Shown here: one piece after another, positions 1 through 8,620 of the stretch | Layout: the number at the start of each line of letters is the position of its first letter | Numbering within the stretch: position 1 is the stretch's first letter | From: Streptomyces sp. NBC_01267 | GTDB taxonomy: Bacteria > Actinomycetota > Actinomycetes > Streptomycetales > Streptomycetaceae | Assembly (NCBI RefSeq): GCF_036241575.1 | Contig: NZ_CP108455.1 | Location: forward strand, 7,051,001 to 7,115,000 | Direction: 5' to 3' | Length of the DNA: 64,000 nucleotides | The notes under the pieces: generated by a model | Seen by the model: the letters and a program-made list of their open reading frames with translations, nothing else | Database searches by the model: none | Told to the model about the DNA's origin: nothing | Translations under genes and position numbers: made by a program

Positions 1-2
1 CG

Positions 3-914
3 GTGCCCGGCGCGCCGGGCACCCCGTCGCCGGGTGCGTCCGGATCGGGGAACCCCGGTGAACCGGGCGACGGGAAGAGCGTGAAGGGCAGCGACGGCAT
101 CACCGTGAAACCCCGGACCGCGGACGCCGACCCGGCCAACGCCTGCCCGGTCGAACCGCCCACGGGAAAGCTGGACGCGAGCGACGCACCACAGGCGCCG
201 GCCGGTGACCCGCTGATCGAGTCCGATGTGCCCGGGGTGCGACCGGGCTGTGCCTACGCGGTCGGGCTGGCCAATGTGCGCAAGCTCAACGGCGCGATGA
301 TCATCAACGATCCGAAGCGGAAACCCGCGCTCATCAGCGTCCTGGCGAACGCCCATACGGCGAGGCGCCTGCCGACCTCCGCGGGCGGCTACTATCTCCG
401 TCTCGATTCACTCGGGAATCTGAAGCTGCCGGACGCCGAATCGACGTTCCTGACCTTCGGGTTCGAGCCGGTGTCGGCGAAGGTGGAATTCGAGAACGGG
501 CCCGTCACCATCTCGACCGGAAACATCGGCATTCTGACCAACGTCGTCTACTTCGCCACGGCCTCCTTCAAGCAGTCGCTGCGTCTGTACGACGTGAAGG
601 TCAACGGAACGCCTCTGGACGTCGGTAAGAACTGCCGGACGGCCGCACCGTTCAAGGTGGTTCTCAACGGGAAATTCCCCAAATACATGAACGTGCTGTT
701 CGGCGGACCGATGGAAGGTGAGGTCACCATTCCGCCCTTCTCCGGCTGCGGAACGGCCGACGAGAATCTCGACTCCTTGTTCACCGCGTCGATCTCGGGC
801 CCCGGGAACCTCGTCTCGCTGAATCAGGGCACGACGTGCATTCCCGAGGACACCTCCACACCTTGTCCGCCGACCATGCCCGAACTGCCGTCCGCCGCAC
901 CCGAGAAGAACTGA
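3..914 (+). CDS. Secreted-type protein of unknown function, 5' end outside window
   Basis: The reading frame is open to the left edge, so the true start and any signal peptide probably lie outside the window; a GTG at position 3 is the first possible start visible but has no room for a ribosome site. The first ~30 residues are Gly/Pro-rich and collagen-like (GxP-type triplets), followed by ~250 residues with few charged patches, four or more cysteines and a Pro-rich C terminus ending PSAAPEKN. This composition resembles exported cell-surface proteins of Streptomyces. I recognise no catalytic motif. The gene converges on the next one across a hairpin. Function unknown; coding status is secure from length and third-position GC bias. 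Confidence 0.75.
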   Translation: MPGAPGTPSPGASGSGNPGEPGDGKSVKGSDGITVKPRTADADPANACPVEPPTGKLDASDAPQAPAGDPLIESDVPGVRPGCAYAVGLANVRKLNGAMIINDPKRKPALISVLANAHTARRLPTSAGGYYLRLDSLGNLKLPDAESTFLTFGFEPVSAKVEFENGPVTISTGNIGILTNVVYFATASFKQSLRLYDVKVNGTPLDVGKNCRTAAPFKVVLNGKFPKYMNVLFGGPMEGEVTIPPFSGCGTADENLDSLFTASISGPGNLVSLNQGTTCIPEDTSTPCPPTMPELPSAAPEKN

Positions 915-942
915 GCGGCGGAACGGACACCGTCTCCGTACG

Positions 943-983
943 CCGATGGGGCCGCCCTCCACTTGGGAGGGCGGCCCCATCGG
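943..983. terminator. Bidirectional hairpin terminator
   Basis: An 18-bp perfect inverted repeat (943-960 with 966-983) encloses a 5-nt loop. It sits in the 88-nt gap between two convergent genes ending at 914 and 1003, the position expected for a shared intrinsic terminator. There is no clear U-tract, which is common in Streptomyces. Confidence 0.85.
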
Positions 984-1002
984 CCGGTGTGCGGGGTGGT
1001 GG

Positions 1003-1944
1003 TTACTTCACCGCCGAGTGCCAGTACTGCGCGAGCACCTTGCCCTCGTCAGGAGCGACCGCGCTGGGGTCGTTGACCGTGGCGACGTAGGTCGAGGCGT
1101 TGTTGAGGACCACGCTGTTGTTGCCGGACGCGGACGGCAGGCCCGTCTTGAGGTTGACCGCCCAGTCGAGCAGCCCCGCACCGCAGCCGTTCGCGCCGGG
1201 CACCGAGTAGGTGGAGTCGCCCTGGTCCGCGCCCACCAGGTTGATCCGGCCCAGCGGGCCGGCCGGGTCGGGGGTGCCGTCACCCGCGAACTGTTCGGCC
1301 CCGGCGGTCGGACGGGTCAGGTTCTGCGGACGCAGCACGATCGGGTTCGAGGCGCTGCCGATGTAGCAGTTGCTGCCCAGGAACGGGTTCTCCAGGTGGA
1401 TGCGCACCGGCAGCGAGACGATCGGTTTGCCCGTCGTCGTGCCTGCCAGCAGCTGGAAGTCGCTCGGTGAGTTGACCGACTGAATGGTGGCGGTGACCTT
1501 GTTCAGGGTGCTGTCGGTGATCTGCTGGCAGATGGAGCTGACGACCGGGATGCCACTGGGACACATCAACCCGAGCAGTCCGCCCGGGAGTTGGGCCGGG
1601 TCGGCGACGAGCGCACCGCCGGCCGGGGAGACCAGGGTCGAGGTGCCGTTGGCATGGGTGACCACACCGAGCTGGAGATCGCTGGCCCCGGTCGGCACGA
1701 CGGAGCTGCCGAGCTTGATGGACCCGCCGGCCGAGTGGGACGAGACGCACAGAGCGGTGTTGTCCTGGCCGTCGGCGGCCAGCATGGTGGGATCGTCCAC
1801 CGGGCAGCGCGTGAACGAGGCCCAGCTCCCGTTCAGTTCGGTGGGGGCGCCGGCCGCGGTGGCCGTGCCCACCGATATGAACGAGGCGAGCGCCGTGCTG
1901 GTGGCGAGCAGCCCCACTCGTACCCGGGTCGAAGCGGATCTCAT
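1003..1944 (-). CDS. Secreted protein of unknown function
   Basis: A 313-residue protein with a clear Sec signal peptide: basic N terminus (MRSASTRVR), hydrophobic stretch to about residue 25, and an Ala-rich cleavage region (TATAAGAP). The mature part has about ten cysteines spread along it (for example near TRCPVDD, LMCPSG, SICQQ, SNCYIG, NGCGAG), suggesting disulfides outside the cell. The ATG start follows an AGGGGA ribosome site at good spacing. The gene stands alone, with a long upstream gap and a strong terminator behind it. I do not recognise the family; similar Cys-containing secreted proteins occur in Streptomyces. No enzyme motif is visible. Confidence 0.8.
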   Translation of the reverse strand: MRSASTRVRVGLLATSTALASFISVGTATAAGAPTELNGSWASFTRCPVDDPTMLAADGQDNTALCVSSHSAGGSIKLGSSVVPTGASDLQLGVVTHANGTSTLVSPAGGALVADPAQLPGGLLGLMCPSGIPVVSSICQQITDSTLNKVTATIQSVNSPSDFQLLAGTTTGKPIVSLPVRIHLENPFLGSNCYIGSASNPIVLRPQNLTRPTAGAEQFAGDGTPDPAGPLGRINLVGADQGDSTYSVPGANGCGAGLLDWAVNLKTGLPSASGNNSVVLNNASTYVATVNDPSAVAPDEGKVLAQYWHSAVK

Positions 1945-2654
1945 GAGTTCCCCTTTTTTCTACTGGAGCAGCGGTCCGTGCGTGAGCGACGCACGGGGAG
2001 TTGTGGAAGAACAGAGGGCGTGAAAGGTGAATCCAGGCATACGGGACGGTTCAGTCTCCGGAATCGCCGAGCTGTGACGTTACTGGCGGGAAACACCACG
2101 GCACAATCCCGCCGTTCGAGGAACTTGTCCCTTTCTTCCGCGACGGGACGACGCACGGCATGAATTGTCATCAGAGGACAGGTTTCGCTTCGGCACTGCT
2201 CAGTTGTCGCCAAGAACGGGGTGTTCGCGCGGTTACTCGTGAAATCTTGAAGAACTAGTATTGCGGGCCAGGTTACCCGGCCGTAACGTCGCACCGTAAG
2301 CAACTCGGCCTGTTGGTCCGGGGATTGCGCGTATGTGGAAAGGGGGGTTCCCGCAGTGGCCCGTCACCTGGGATTCATCGGACGGGAGCCGGCGCTCCGG
2401 TCCCTCCTGAGGGCGGGCGTTCCGGCCGCCGGGCACCGCGGTCCCGGCCTCCGGGGCCGCAGGACTCCGGCCGGGGGCCCCGTTCTCCGTACGCAGTTTT
2501 CGACAAGATCGGCGGACGGACTTGTCATCGGATGACAAGTGTCCGGGATCTTGCTGAATTCCCTGTTCAAGGGCTTGTCCCGGCGGTGTCGGTGAACTTA
2601 ACGTGCGCCTCTCGGTGCGCTTCTGTCACTTCGTGAGTGTATGCAGGGGGTGGG
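1945..2654. other. Long divergent intergenic region upstream of the mce operon
   Basis: About 710 bases without a convincing gene lie between a minus-strand secreted-protein gene and the plus-strand mce operon. Short ORFs here lack ribosome sites and typical codon bias. It should contain both promoters. The visible features are the perfect palindrome at 2520-2540, a weaker GTTAC/GTAAC inverted repeat around 2272-2287, and a small TCAC-TTC-GTGA repeat just before the first mce gene. A poor candidate promoter (TTGTCC, 17-nt spacer, TTAACG at 2575-2603) is possible but not convincing. Confidence 0.6.
2520..2540. promoter_or_regulatory. Perfect palindrome, probable operator of the mce operon
   Basis: ACTTGTCAT and ATGACAAGT (9-bp arms, 3-nt spacer CGG) form a perfect inverted repeat 114 nt before the MlaF-like start codon. 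The arm length and spacing fit a homodimeric repressor such as those of the TetR or GntR families, both known to control mce loci in actinobacteria. No regulator gene is adjacent, so the cognate protein is unknown. Confidence 0.55.
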
Positions 2655-3650
2655 ATGGGAATCGAAGTAGTCGTTGAAGGGCTCACGAAGTCTTTCGGCA
2701 AGCAGAACATCTGGCAGGACGTGACACTCACGCTTCCCGCCGGTGAAGTGAGCGTCATGCTCGGGCCTTCCGGAACGGGAAAGACCGTATTCCTGAAGTC
2801 CGTCATCGGGTTGCTCAAGCCGGAGCGCGGCAGTGTCCTCATCGACGGCGTCGACATGGTCAGCAGCCCAGAGCGCGACATCTACGAGACGCGCAAGCTC
2901 TTCGGCCTGATGTTCCAGGACGGTGCGCTCTTCGGCTCGATGACTCTCTTCGACAACATCGCCTTCCCGCTCCGCGAGCACACCAGGAAGAAAGAGTCCG
3001 AAATTCGCCGCATCGTCATGGAGCGGATGGACATGGTCGGGCTCGTGGGCGACGAGGACAAGCTGCCCGGTGAGATCTCCGGCGGCATGCGCAAGAGGGC
3101 AGGCCTCGCACGGGCATTGGTGCTCGATCCCCAGATCATTCTCTGCGACGAGCCCGACTCCGGCCTCGACCCGGTCCGGACCGCGTACATCTCGCAGCTC
3201 CTGATCGACCTCAACGCCCAGATCGACGCCACCATGCTGATCGTCACGCACAACCTCGACATCGCGGCCACCGTGCCCGACAACATGGGCATGCTCTTCC
3301 GCCGCAACCTGGTCACCTTCGGTCCGCGTGAAGTGCTGCTCACCAGCGAGGAGCCGGTCGTCGCGCAGTTCCTCAGCGGTCGCCGCGAGGGGCCCATCGG
3401 GATGTCCGAGGAGAAGGACGCCGCGACCATCGCGCGGGAGCAGCTGAGCGTCAACGGCGGCAGCCTCACCCCGGACGGCCCCCGGTCACTGGTGCCGCAG
3501 CTGGAGCCGTCGCCGGGGATGCCGGAGCGCAGGGCTGTCCTGCGGCGCCGCGAGCGGGTGCTCGGCATGATGGCGCAGTTGCCCGAAGCGGCTCGCTCGG
3601 CCATCGCCAAGAGCTACGCCGCCCCGTCGGCCGGCGAGGCGCGGACATGA
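2655..3650 (+). CDS. Mce/Mla-type ABC transporter ATPase (MlaF/MceG-like)
   Basis: ATP-hydrolysing subunit that would power lipid or sterol transport by the Mce complex at the inner face of the membrane. From the ATG at 2655 the protein has 331 residues: Walker A GPSGTGKT at 37-44, an ISGGM signature, Walker B ILCDEPDSGLDP, and the switch His in VTHN. About 80 residues follow the ATPase core, longer than E. coli MlaF but similar to mycobacterial MceG, whose tail is extended. I chose ATG 2655 rather than GTG 2637 because the run GGGGGTGGG sits directly upstream as ribosome site. It is the first gene of the operon and overlaps the first permease by ATGA. In mycobacteria MceG is encoded away from mce loci; here it is in the operon. 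Confidence 0.93.
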   Translation: MGIEVVVEGLTKSFGKQNIWQDVTLTLPAGEVSVMLGPSGTGKTVFLKSVIGLLKPERGSVLIDGVDMVSSPERDIYETRKLFGLMFQDGALFGSMTLFDNIAFPLREHTRKKESEIRRIVMERMDMVGLVGDEDKLPGEISGGMRKRAGLARALVLDPQIILCDEPDSGLDPVRTAYISQLLIDLNAQIDATMLIVTHNLDIAATVPDNMGMLFRRNLVTFGPREVLLTSEEPVVAQFLSGRREGPIGMSEEKDAATIAREQLSVNGGSLTPDGPRSLVPQLEPSPGMPERRAVLRRRERVLGMMAQLPEAARSAIAKSYAAPSAGEART

Positions 3651-4501
3651 CGGCGCAGCTGCCGGTCCGGCCGTCCGAGCCGTCGGACGCGCCCGGCGAG
3701 AAGGCCGGTACCCGCTCGGCGCCCAGACCGCCGCTGCGTGCTCTCGCGCCGCTGCGCGAGACCGGGAAGCTCTTCGCGCTCGGGGCCACGGTGACCCGGG
3801 CGATCTTCCGAAGACCCTTCCAGGTAAGGGAGTTCATCGAGCAGTTCTGGTTCGTCGCGAGCGTGACCATCCTCCCGGCCGCGCTCGTCTCCATTCCCTT
3901 CGGCGCGGTCATCGCGCTCCAGGTGGGCTCGCTCACCCAGCAGCTCGGCGCCCAGTCCTTCACCGGAGGCGCGAGCGTACTCGCCGTCATCCAGCAGGCG
4001 AGCCCGCTGATCGTCGCCCTGCTGATCGCGGGCGCGGGCGGCTCCGCCATCTGCGCCGATCTCGGATCGCGCAAGATCCGCGAGGAGCTGGACGCGATGG
4101 AGGTCATGGGGGTGTCACCGGTCCAGCGGCTGGTCGTTCCCCGGGTGCTGGCCACCATGTTCGTGGCCGTGCTGCTGAACGGCCTGGTCTCCGTCGTCGG
4201 CACGCTGGGCGGCTACTTCTTCAACGTGATCATGCAGCACGGCACGCCCGGCGCGTACCTCTCCAGCTTCTCCGCACTCGCCCAGCTCCCCGACCTCTAC
4301 ATCAGTGAGTTCAAGGCGCTGATCTTCGGGTTCCTGGCCGGAATCGTCGCCGCCTACCGGGGCCTGAACCCCCGGGGCGGCCCCAAGGGGGTCGGCGACG
4401 CGGTCAACCAGTCCGTCGTCATCACCTTCATGCTGCTGTTCTTCGTGAACATGGTCCTCACGGCGGTCTATCTCCAGATCGTCCCCGCGAAGGGGAGCTG
4501 A
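3647..4501 (+). CDS. YrbE/MlaE family permease, first of pair
   Basis: Integral membrane permease of the Mce transporter, partner of the upstream ATPase. The 284-residue protein has a ~45-residue hydrophilic N-terminal tail, then an amphipathic segment (FRRPFQVREFIEQFWF) and about five to six membrane segments. The diagnostic MlaE region GSRKIREELDAMEVMGVSPV, which contacts the ATPase through its coupling helix, is intact. Its start ATG overlaps the ATPase stop (ATGA), indicating translational coupling. Together with the next gene it would form a YrbEA/YrbEB heterodimer, as in mycobacterial mce operons. Confidence 0.93.
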   Translation: MTAQLPVRPSEPSDAPGEKAGTRSAPRPPLRALAPLRETGKLFALGATVTRAIFRRPFQVREFIEQFWFVASVTILPAALVSIPFGAVIALQVGSLTQQLGAQSFTGGASVLAVIQQASPLIVALLIAGAGGSAICADLGSRKIREELDAMEVMGVSPVQRLVVPRVLATMFVAVLLNGLVSVVGTLGGYFFNVIMQHGTPGAYLSSFSALAQLPDLYISEFKALIFGFLAGIVAAYRGLNPRGGPKGVGDAVNQSVVITFMLLFFVNMVLTAVYLQIVPAKGS

Positions 4502-4504
4502 GAG

Positions 4505-5308
4505 ATGTCCATGCTCGGCTGGCTCGATCGCTCCGGCGATCAACTCGCTTTCTACATCAGGGCCTTGCTCTGGATCCCGCGCACCCTGCGCAGATACCTG
4601 AGAGAGGTGCAGCGGCTCCTCGCCGAAGTGGCGTTCGGCAGCGGCGGACTCGGTGTCATCGGCGGCACGATCGGCGTGATGATCGCCATGACCCTGTTCA
4701 CCGGCACGGTCGTCGGCCTCCAGGGGTACGCCGCGCTCAACCAGATCGGCACCGCGGCCTTCACCGGCTTCATCTCCGCGTACTTCAACACCCGCGAGAT
4801 CGCCCCGCTGGTCGCCGGTCTCGCCCTGTCCGCGACCGTCGGCGCCGGATTCACCGCGCAGCTCGGCGCGATGCGCATCAACGAGGAGGTCGACGCCCTC
4901 GAAGCGATGGGCGTGCGGTCCATGCCGTACCTCGTCACCACCCGGATCATCGCCGGCGTCGTGGCGATCATCCCGCTGTACGCCATGGGGCTGCTCAGCT
5001 CCTATGTCGCGTCGCGCTATGTGACGGTCCTCTTCAACGGGCAGTCCTCCGGCACCTACGACCACTACTTCAATCTCTTCCTCTCGCCGGACGACGTGCT
5101 CCTGTCGGTGCTCAAGGTGCTGATCTTCAGCGTGATGGTGATCCTGGCCCACTGCTACTACGGCTTCCGGGCCAGCGGCGGCCCGGCCGGGGTCGGGATC
5201 GCGGTCGGACGGTCCGTCCGTAACGCCATCGTGCTGATCAGCGTCACCGACTTCTTCCTCTCGCTCGCCATCTGGGGTGCCACGACGACCGTGAAGGTGG
5301 CGGGATGA
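4505..5308 (+). CDS. YrbE/MlaE family permease, second of pair
   Basis: Second permease subunit (267 residues), 3 nt after the first. It shows the family hallmark AMRINEEVDALEAMGVRSM and five or six hydrophobic spans, ending in a short periplasm-facing tail. It differs from its partner in having almost no N-terminal extension. Mce operons normally encode two non-identical YrbE proteins, so heterodimerisation is expected. Its stop overlaps the first mce gene by ATGA. Confidence 0.93.
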   Translation: MSMLGWLDRSGDQLAFYIRALLWIPRTLRRYLREVQRLLAEVAFGSGGLGVIGGTIGVMIAMTLFTGTVVGLQGYAALNQIGTAAFTGFISAYFNTREIAPLVAGLALSATVGAGFTAQLGAMRINEEVDALEAMGVRSMPYLVTTRIIAGVVAIIPLYAMGLLSSYVASRYVTVLFNGQSSGTYDHYFNLFLSPDDVLLSVLKVLIFSVMVILAHCYYGFRASGGPAGVGIAVGRSVRNAIVLISVTDFFLSLAIWGATTTVKVAG

Positions 5309-6546
5309 GCGCGCGTACGGTGCAACGCAGACTCGCCGGAGTGGTCTTCATCGTGGTCCCCGCGCTGCTGATCTGGCTGTCGGTCGCCGTGTACCAGAAG
5401 GACTTCACCGACTCCGCGACCATCAGGGTGGACGCCGACACGGTCGGCAGCGAGATGCACCTCAACGCCGACGTGAAACTGCGCGGAGTGGTCATCGGAC
5501 AGGTCCGTGACATCACGTCGCACGGCGACGGGGCGCAGCTCACCCTGGCCATCCAGCCCGACAAGCTCGGGCAGGTGCCGTCGGACGTCACCGCGCAGAT
5601 GCTGCCGACGACACTCTTCGGCGAGCGGTACGTCGCCCTGGTGCCGCCCGCGAACGCCTCGGCGCAGCCGCTGAAGGCGGGTGTCACCATCCCGCAGGAC
5701 CGGTCGCGCAACGCCATCGAGCTGGAACAGGTCCTGGACAACGTGCTGCCCCTGCTCACCGCGGTGCAGCCGGAGAAGCTGTCCGCGACCCTCACCGCGG
5801 TCTCGCAGGCCCTGAACGGGCGCGGCCAGAAGCTGGGCGACACCCTCGTCACCCTCGACACCTACCTGAAGAAGCTCAACCCCCAACTCCCCACGCTCAA
5901 CCGGGACATAGCGCAGCTGGTGAAGGTCACCCAGGTGTACTCGGACGCGTCGCCCGACATCCTCACGGCGCTCACCGACTTCACCACCACCAGCTCCACC
6001 CTCGCGCAGAAGCAGGCCGAACTGGCGGGGCTCTACGGCTCGACCACCCGGACCGCCCAGGACGTCACGGCCTTCCTCCAGCAGAACAAGGACAACATCA
6101 TCCGGCTCTCGGCGACCAGCAGGCCCACCCTGGAACTCCTCGCCAAGTACGCGCCCGAGTTCCCCTGCACGCTGAGCACCCTCGCGGGCTTCGTCCCCGC
6201 CATGGACAAGGCGCTCGGCAAGGGCACGGACCAACCGGGGCTGCACGTCAGCCTCGTCTCCGTCCCCTCGCTCGGGAAGTACACGGCGGGCCGGGACACC
6301 CCGGCCTACCACGCGAGCGGCGGGCCGAACTGCTACTCGGTTCCCTACATCGGCAAGACCGTCCCGACAGCGGCGACCGGTGCGAGCAAGAAGGACAGCC
6401 TGGGGCTGCCCAACTCGCCCCAGGAGAACCAGCTCGTCAACGAACTGCTGTCGCCCGGCGCGAAGGCCGGGGCGAAGTCCTTGCCCGACTGGAGCAGCCT
6501 GCTGGCCGGTCCCGTCTTCCGCGGTGCGGAGGTGAAGCTGAAGTGA
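5305..6546 (+). CDS. Mce family protein, MceA position
   Basis: MlaD-domain substrate-channel subunit. An N-terminal membrane anchor (residues ~10-30) precedes the MCE domain (~38-115, with the VKLRGVVIGQVRDI core), followed by a long helical region (~150-310) typical of the tunnel-forming helix of actinobacterial Mce proteins, and a C-terminal part with cysteines near FPCTL and PNCYS. The 413-residue length fits MceA. It overlaps both neighbours by 4 nt. In mycobacteria six Mce proteins form a hetero-hexameric tube crossing the envelope for lipid or cholesterol import; the substrate here is unknown. Confidence 0.92.
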   Translation: MSARTVQRRLAGVVFIVVPALLIWLSVAVYQKDFTDSATIRVDADTVGSEMHLNADVKLRGVVIGQVRDITSHGDGAQLTLAIQPDKLGQVPSDVTAQMLPTTLFGERYVALVPPANASAQPLKAGVTIPQDRSRNAIELEQVLDNVLPLLTAVQPEKLSATLTAVSQALNGRGQKLGDTLVTLDTYLKKLNPQLPTLNRDIAQLVKVTQVYSDASPDILTALTDFTTTSSTLAQKQAELAGLYGSTTRTAQDVTAFLQQNKDNIIRLSATSRPTLELLAKYAPEFPCTLSTLAGFVPAMDKALGKGTDQPGLHVSLVSVPSLGKYTAGRDTPAYHASGGPNCYSVPYIGKTVPTAATGASKKDSLGLPNSPQENQLVNELLSPGAKAGAKSLPDWSSLLAGPVFRGAEVKLK

Positions 6547-7574
6547 AACGCCGCAGCATGACCGGACCGGTCGTCAAATCCCTGGTCTTCACCGTGGTGA
6601 CCTCGCTGGCCACCGTGGTCCTCGGGCTCAGCATCGCCAATACGGACGTCGGCGACACCATCTCGTACAAGGCCCGCTTCACCGACGCCACCGGACTGAT
6701 CGCGGGCGACAGCGTGCGGATCGCCGGGGTGAAGGTCGGCCAGGTCGAGTCGGTCCGGGTCGCGGACCGGCGGCTCGCCGAGGTGAGCTTCGCGGTGAAG
6801 AAGGGCCGGACCCTGCCCGCGTCGGTGACCGCGTCGATCAAGTACCTCAACATGGTCGGCCAGCGGTACGTCGACCTGGAGCAGGGCAGCGGTCCCGTCG
6901 GGCAGCACTTCGCGCACGGGGCCACCATCCCCCTCTCGCGCACCACGCCCGCGCTCGATCTCACCCAGCTCTTCAACGGATTCCAGCCGCTGCTGCAGGG
7001 GCTGGCACCGGACGAGATGAACCAGCTCGCCAACTCCATCGTGCAGGTCCTGCAGGGTGAGGGCGGGACCGTCGACAGCCTGCTCCAGCACGTCGGATCG
7101 CTGACCACCACGGTCGCGGCCAAGGACAAGGTGATCGGCCAGGTCATCAAGAACCTCAACACCGTACTGACGACCGTCAACGACCGGGAGTCGGACTTCA
7201 ACGACCTCGTCGTCACCCTCCAGCAGCTCGTCTCGGGCTTCGCCGGAGACCGTAAACCCCTCGGCGACGCGATCACCGCCATGGGCGCGCTCACCACCAC
7301 GACCGCCGGCCTGCTCCAGGACGGCCGGGCACCCCTCAAGCAGGACATCAGCGAACTCGGGCGGCTTTCCCGGCAGTTGGACGCCGGCAAGCCGAAACTT
7401 CAGGACTTCCTGCAGAACACACCCGCCAAGATGCAGGCCATCACCCGGCTCGCCTCGTACGGATCGTGGCTCAACCTCTATCTCTGCGAGGCCAAGGTGA
7501 CGGGCGTGACCACCTCGGACGGCAGCACGCCGCCCACCGGCATCGGGATCACCGAATCGAGGTGCCAGGGATGA
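6543..7574 (+). CDS. Mce family protein, MceB position
   Basis: Second MCE subunit, 343 residues. A signal-anchor lies at ~10-30, the MCE domain at ~38-120 (VRIAGVKVGQVESV; NMVGQRYVDLEQG), then a coiled helical stretch with repeated leucine-rich heptads to ~300 and a short Cys-containing end (LYLCEAK). It is encoded by ATGA overlaps with the genes on either side, so stoichiometric co-translation is likely. The order of the six paralogues matches canonical mceA-F operons, which is the main basis for the B position. Confidence 0.92.
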   Translation: MKRRSMTGPVVKSLVFTVVTSLATVVLGLSIANTDVGDTISYKARFTDATGLIAGDSVRIAGVKVGQVESVRVADRRLAEVSFAVKKGRTLPASVTASIKYLNMVGQRYVDLEQGSGPVGQHFAHGATIPLSRTTPALDLTQLFNGFQPLLQGLAPDEMNQLANSIVQVLQGEGGTVDSLLQHVGSLTTTVAAKDKVIGQVIKNLNTVLTTVNDRESDFNDLVVTLQQLVSGFAGDRKPLGDAITAMGALTTTTAGLLQDGRAPLKQDISELGRLSRQLDAGKPKLQDFLQNTPAKMQAITRLASYGSWLNLYLCEAKVTGVTTSDGSTPPTGIGITESRCQG

Positions 7575-8620
7575 AGGCACCCCGTGGCCGGATACCGAGG
7601 CTCAAGCCCGTACGGGACCGCAACCCGGTCGCGGTGAGCCTGGTAGGCCTGCTGGTCCTCGCACTCATCGGGCTCGCCGCCTACCGCGCCGACTCACTGC
7701 CCTTCATCGGCGGCGGTACGACCTACACCGCGGACTTCAGCGAGTCCGCGGGGCTCAGCAACGGTGACGAGGTACGGATCGCCGGCGTCAAGGTCGGGAA
7801 GGTGACGGGCGTCGGACTCGACGGCCCCAAGGTGAAGGTGACGTTCAAGGTCAAGGACGCCTGGGTCGGCAACTCCAGCACGGCGGCCATCGCGATCAAG
7901 ACCCTGCTCGGTGACAAGTACCTGGCGCTCGACCCGGTCGGCACCGGCCCGCAGGACCCGTCGAGCCGCATACCGCTGAGCCGCACCACCTCCCCGTACG
8001 ACGTCACCCAGGCGTTCAGCGGGCTCAGCGACACCATCGGCGAGATCGACACCAAGCAGCTCGCCAAGAGCTTCGAGACGATCTCCGCGACCTTCAAGAA
8101 CTCGCCCCCCGATGTGAAGACCGCCGCCGACGGCCTCTCCGCGCTGTCGAAAACGGTCTCCGAACGGGACACCGAACTGGCCAAGCTCCTCAAGGGCAGC
8201 AAACAGCTCACCAAGACGCTGTCCGGGCAGAACAGCAGCTTCGACGCCCTGCTCAAGGACGGGAACCTGCTGCTCGGCGAGATCCAGAACCGGCGGGACT
8301 CCATCCACCTGCTGCTCACCGGGACCACCGACCTGGGCACCGAACTGACCGGCCTGGTCAAGGACAACAACAAGCAACTGCAACCGACCCTGACCGCGCT
8401 GAACAACGTCACGACCGTCCTGCTGAAGAACCGCAAGAGCCTCGACAAGGCCCTGTCACTGGCCGGACCGTACTACCGGCTCGTCGGCAACACCCTCGGC
8501 AACGGCCGCTGGTTCGACAGCTACATCTGCGGTCTCGTCCCGAAGAACTACCTGCCCGCCGGCACGCCTCCGGACACCGGATGCATGTCGCCCCAGCAGA
8601 CCTCAGGCGGCAGCCGATGA
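7571..8620 (+). CDS. Mce family protein, MceC position
   Basis: Third MCE subunit, 349 residues from the ATG at 7571 that overlaps the previous stop (ATGA); an upstream in-frame extension exists but would run into mceB and lacks reason. It has a basic N terminus, one membrane anchor (~18-38), the MCE core VRIAGVKVGKVTGV around residue 70, a long alpha-helical region and a C-terminal tail with two cysteines. It is expected to be a tube-forming subunit of the same hetero-hexamer. Confidence 0.92.
   Translation: MKAPRGRIPRLKPVRDRNPVAVSLVGLLVLALIGLAAYRADSLPFIGGGTTYTADFSESAGLSNGDEVRIAGVKVGKVTGVGLDGPKVKVTFKVKDAWVGNSSTAAIAIKTLLGDKYLALDPVGTGPQDPSSRIPLSRTTSPYDVTQAFSGLSDTIGEIDTKQLAKSFETISATFKNSPPDVKTAADGLSALSKTVSERDTELAKLLKGSKQLTKTLSGQNSSFDALLKDGNLLLGEIQNRRDSIHLLLTGTTDLGTELTGLVKDNNKQLQPTLTALNNVTTVLLKNRKSLDKALSLAGPYYRLVGNTLGNGRWFDSYICGLVPKNYLPAGTPPDTGCMSPQQTSGGSR

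Noticed and set aside
2272..2287. GTTAC/GTAAC inverted repeat as an operator
   Set aside because: Only 5-bp arms; likely chance in a 700-base gap compared with the perfect palindrome at 2520.
1941..2303. A 120-codon minus-strand ORF in the gap before the mce operon
   Set aside because: No ribosome site, low-complexity basic sequence and weak codon bias; it would overlap the start of the secreted-protein gene.
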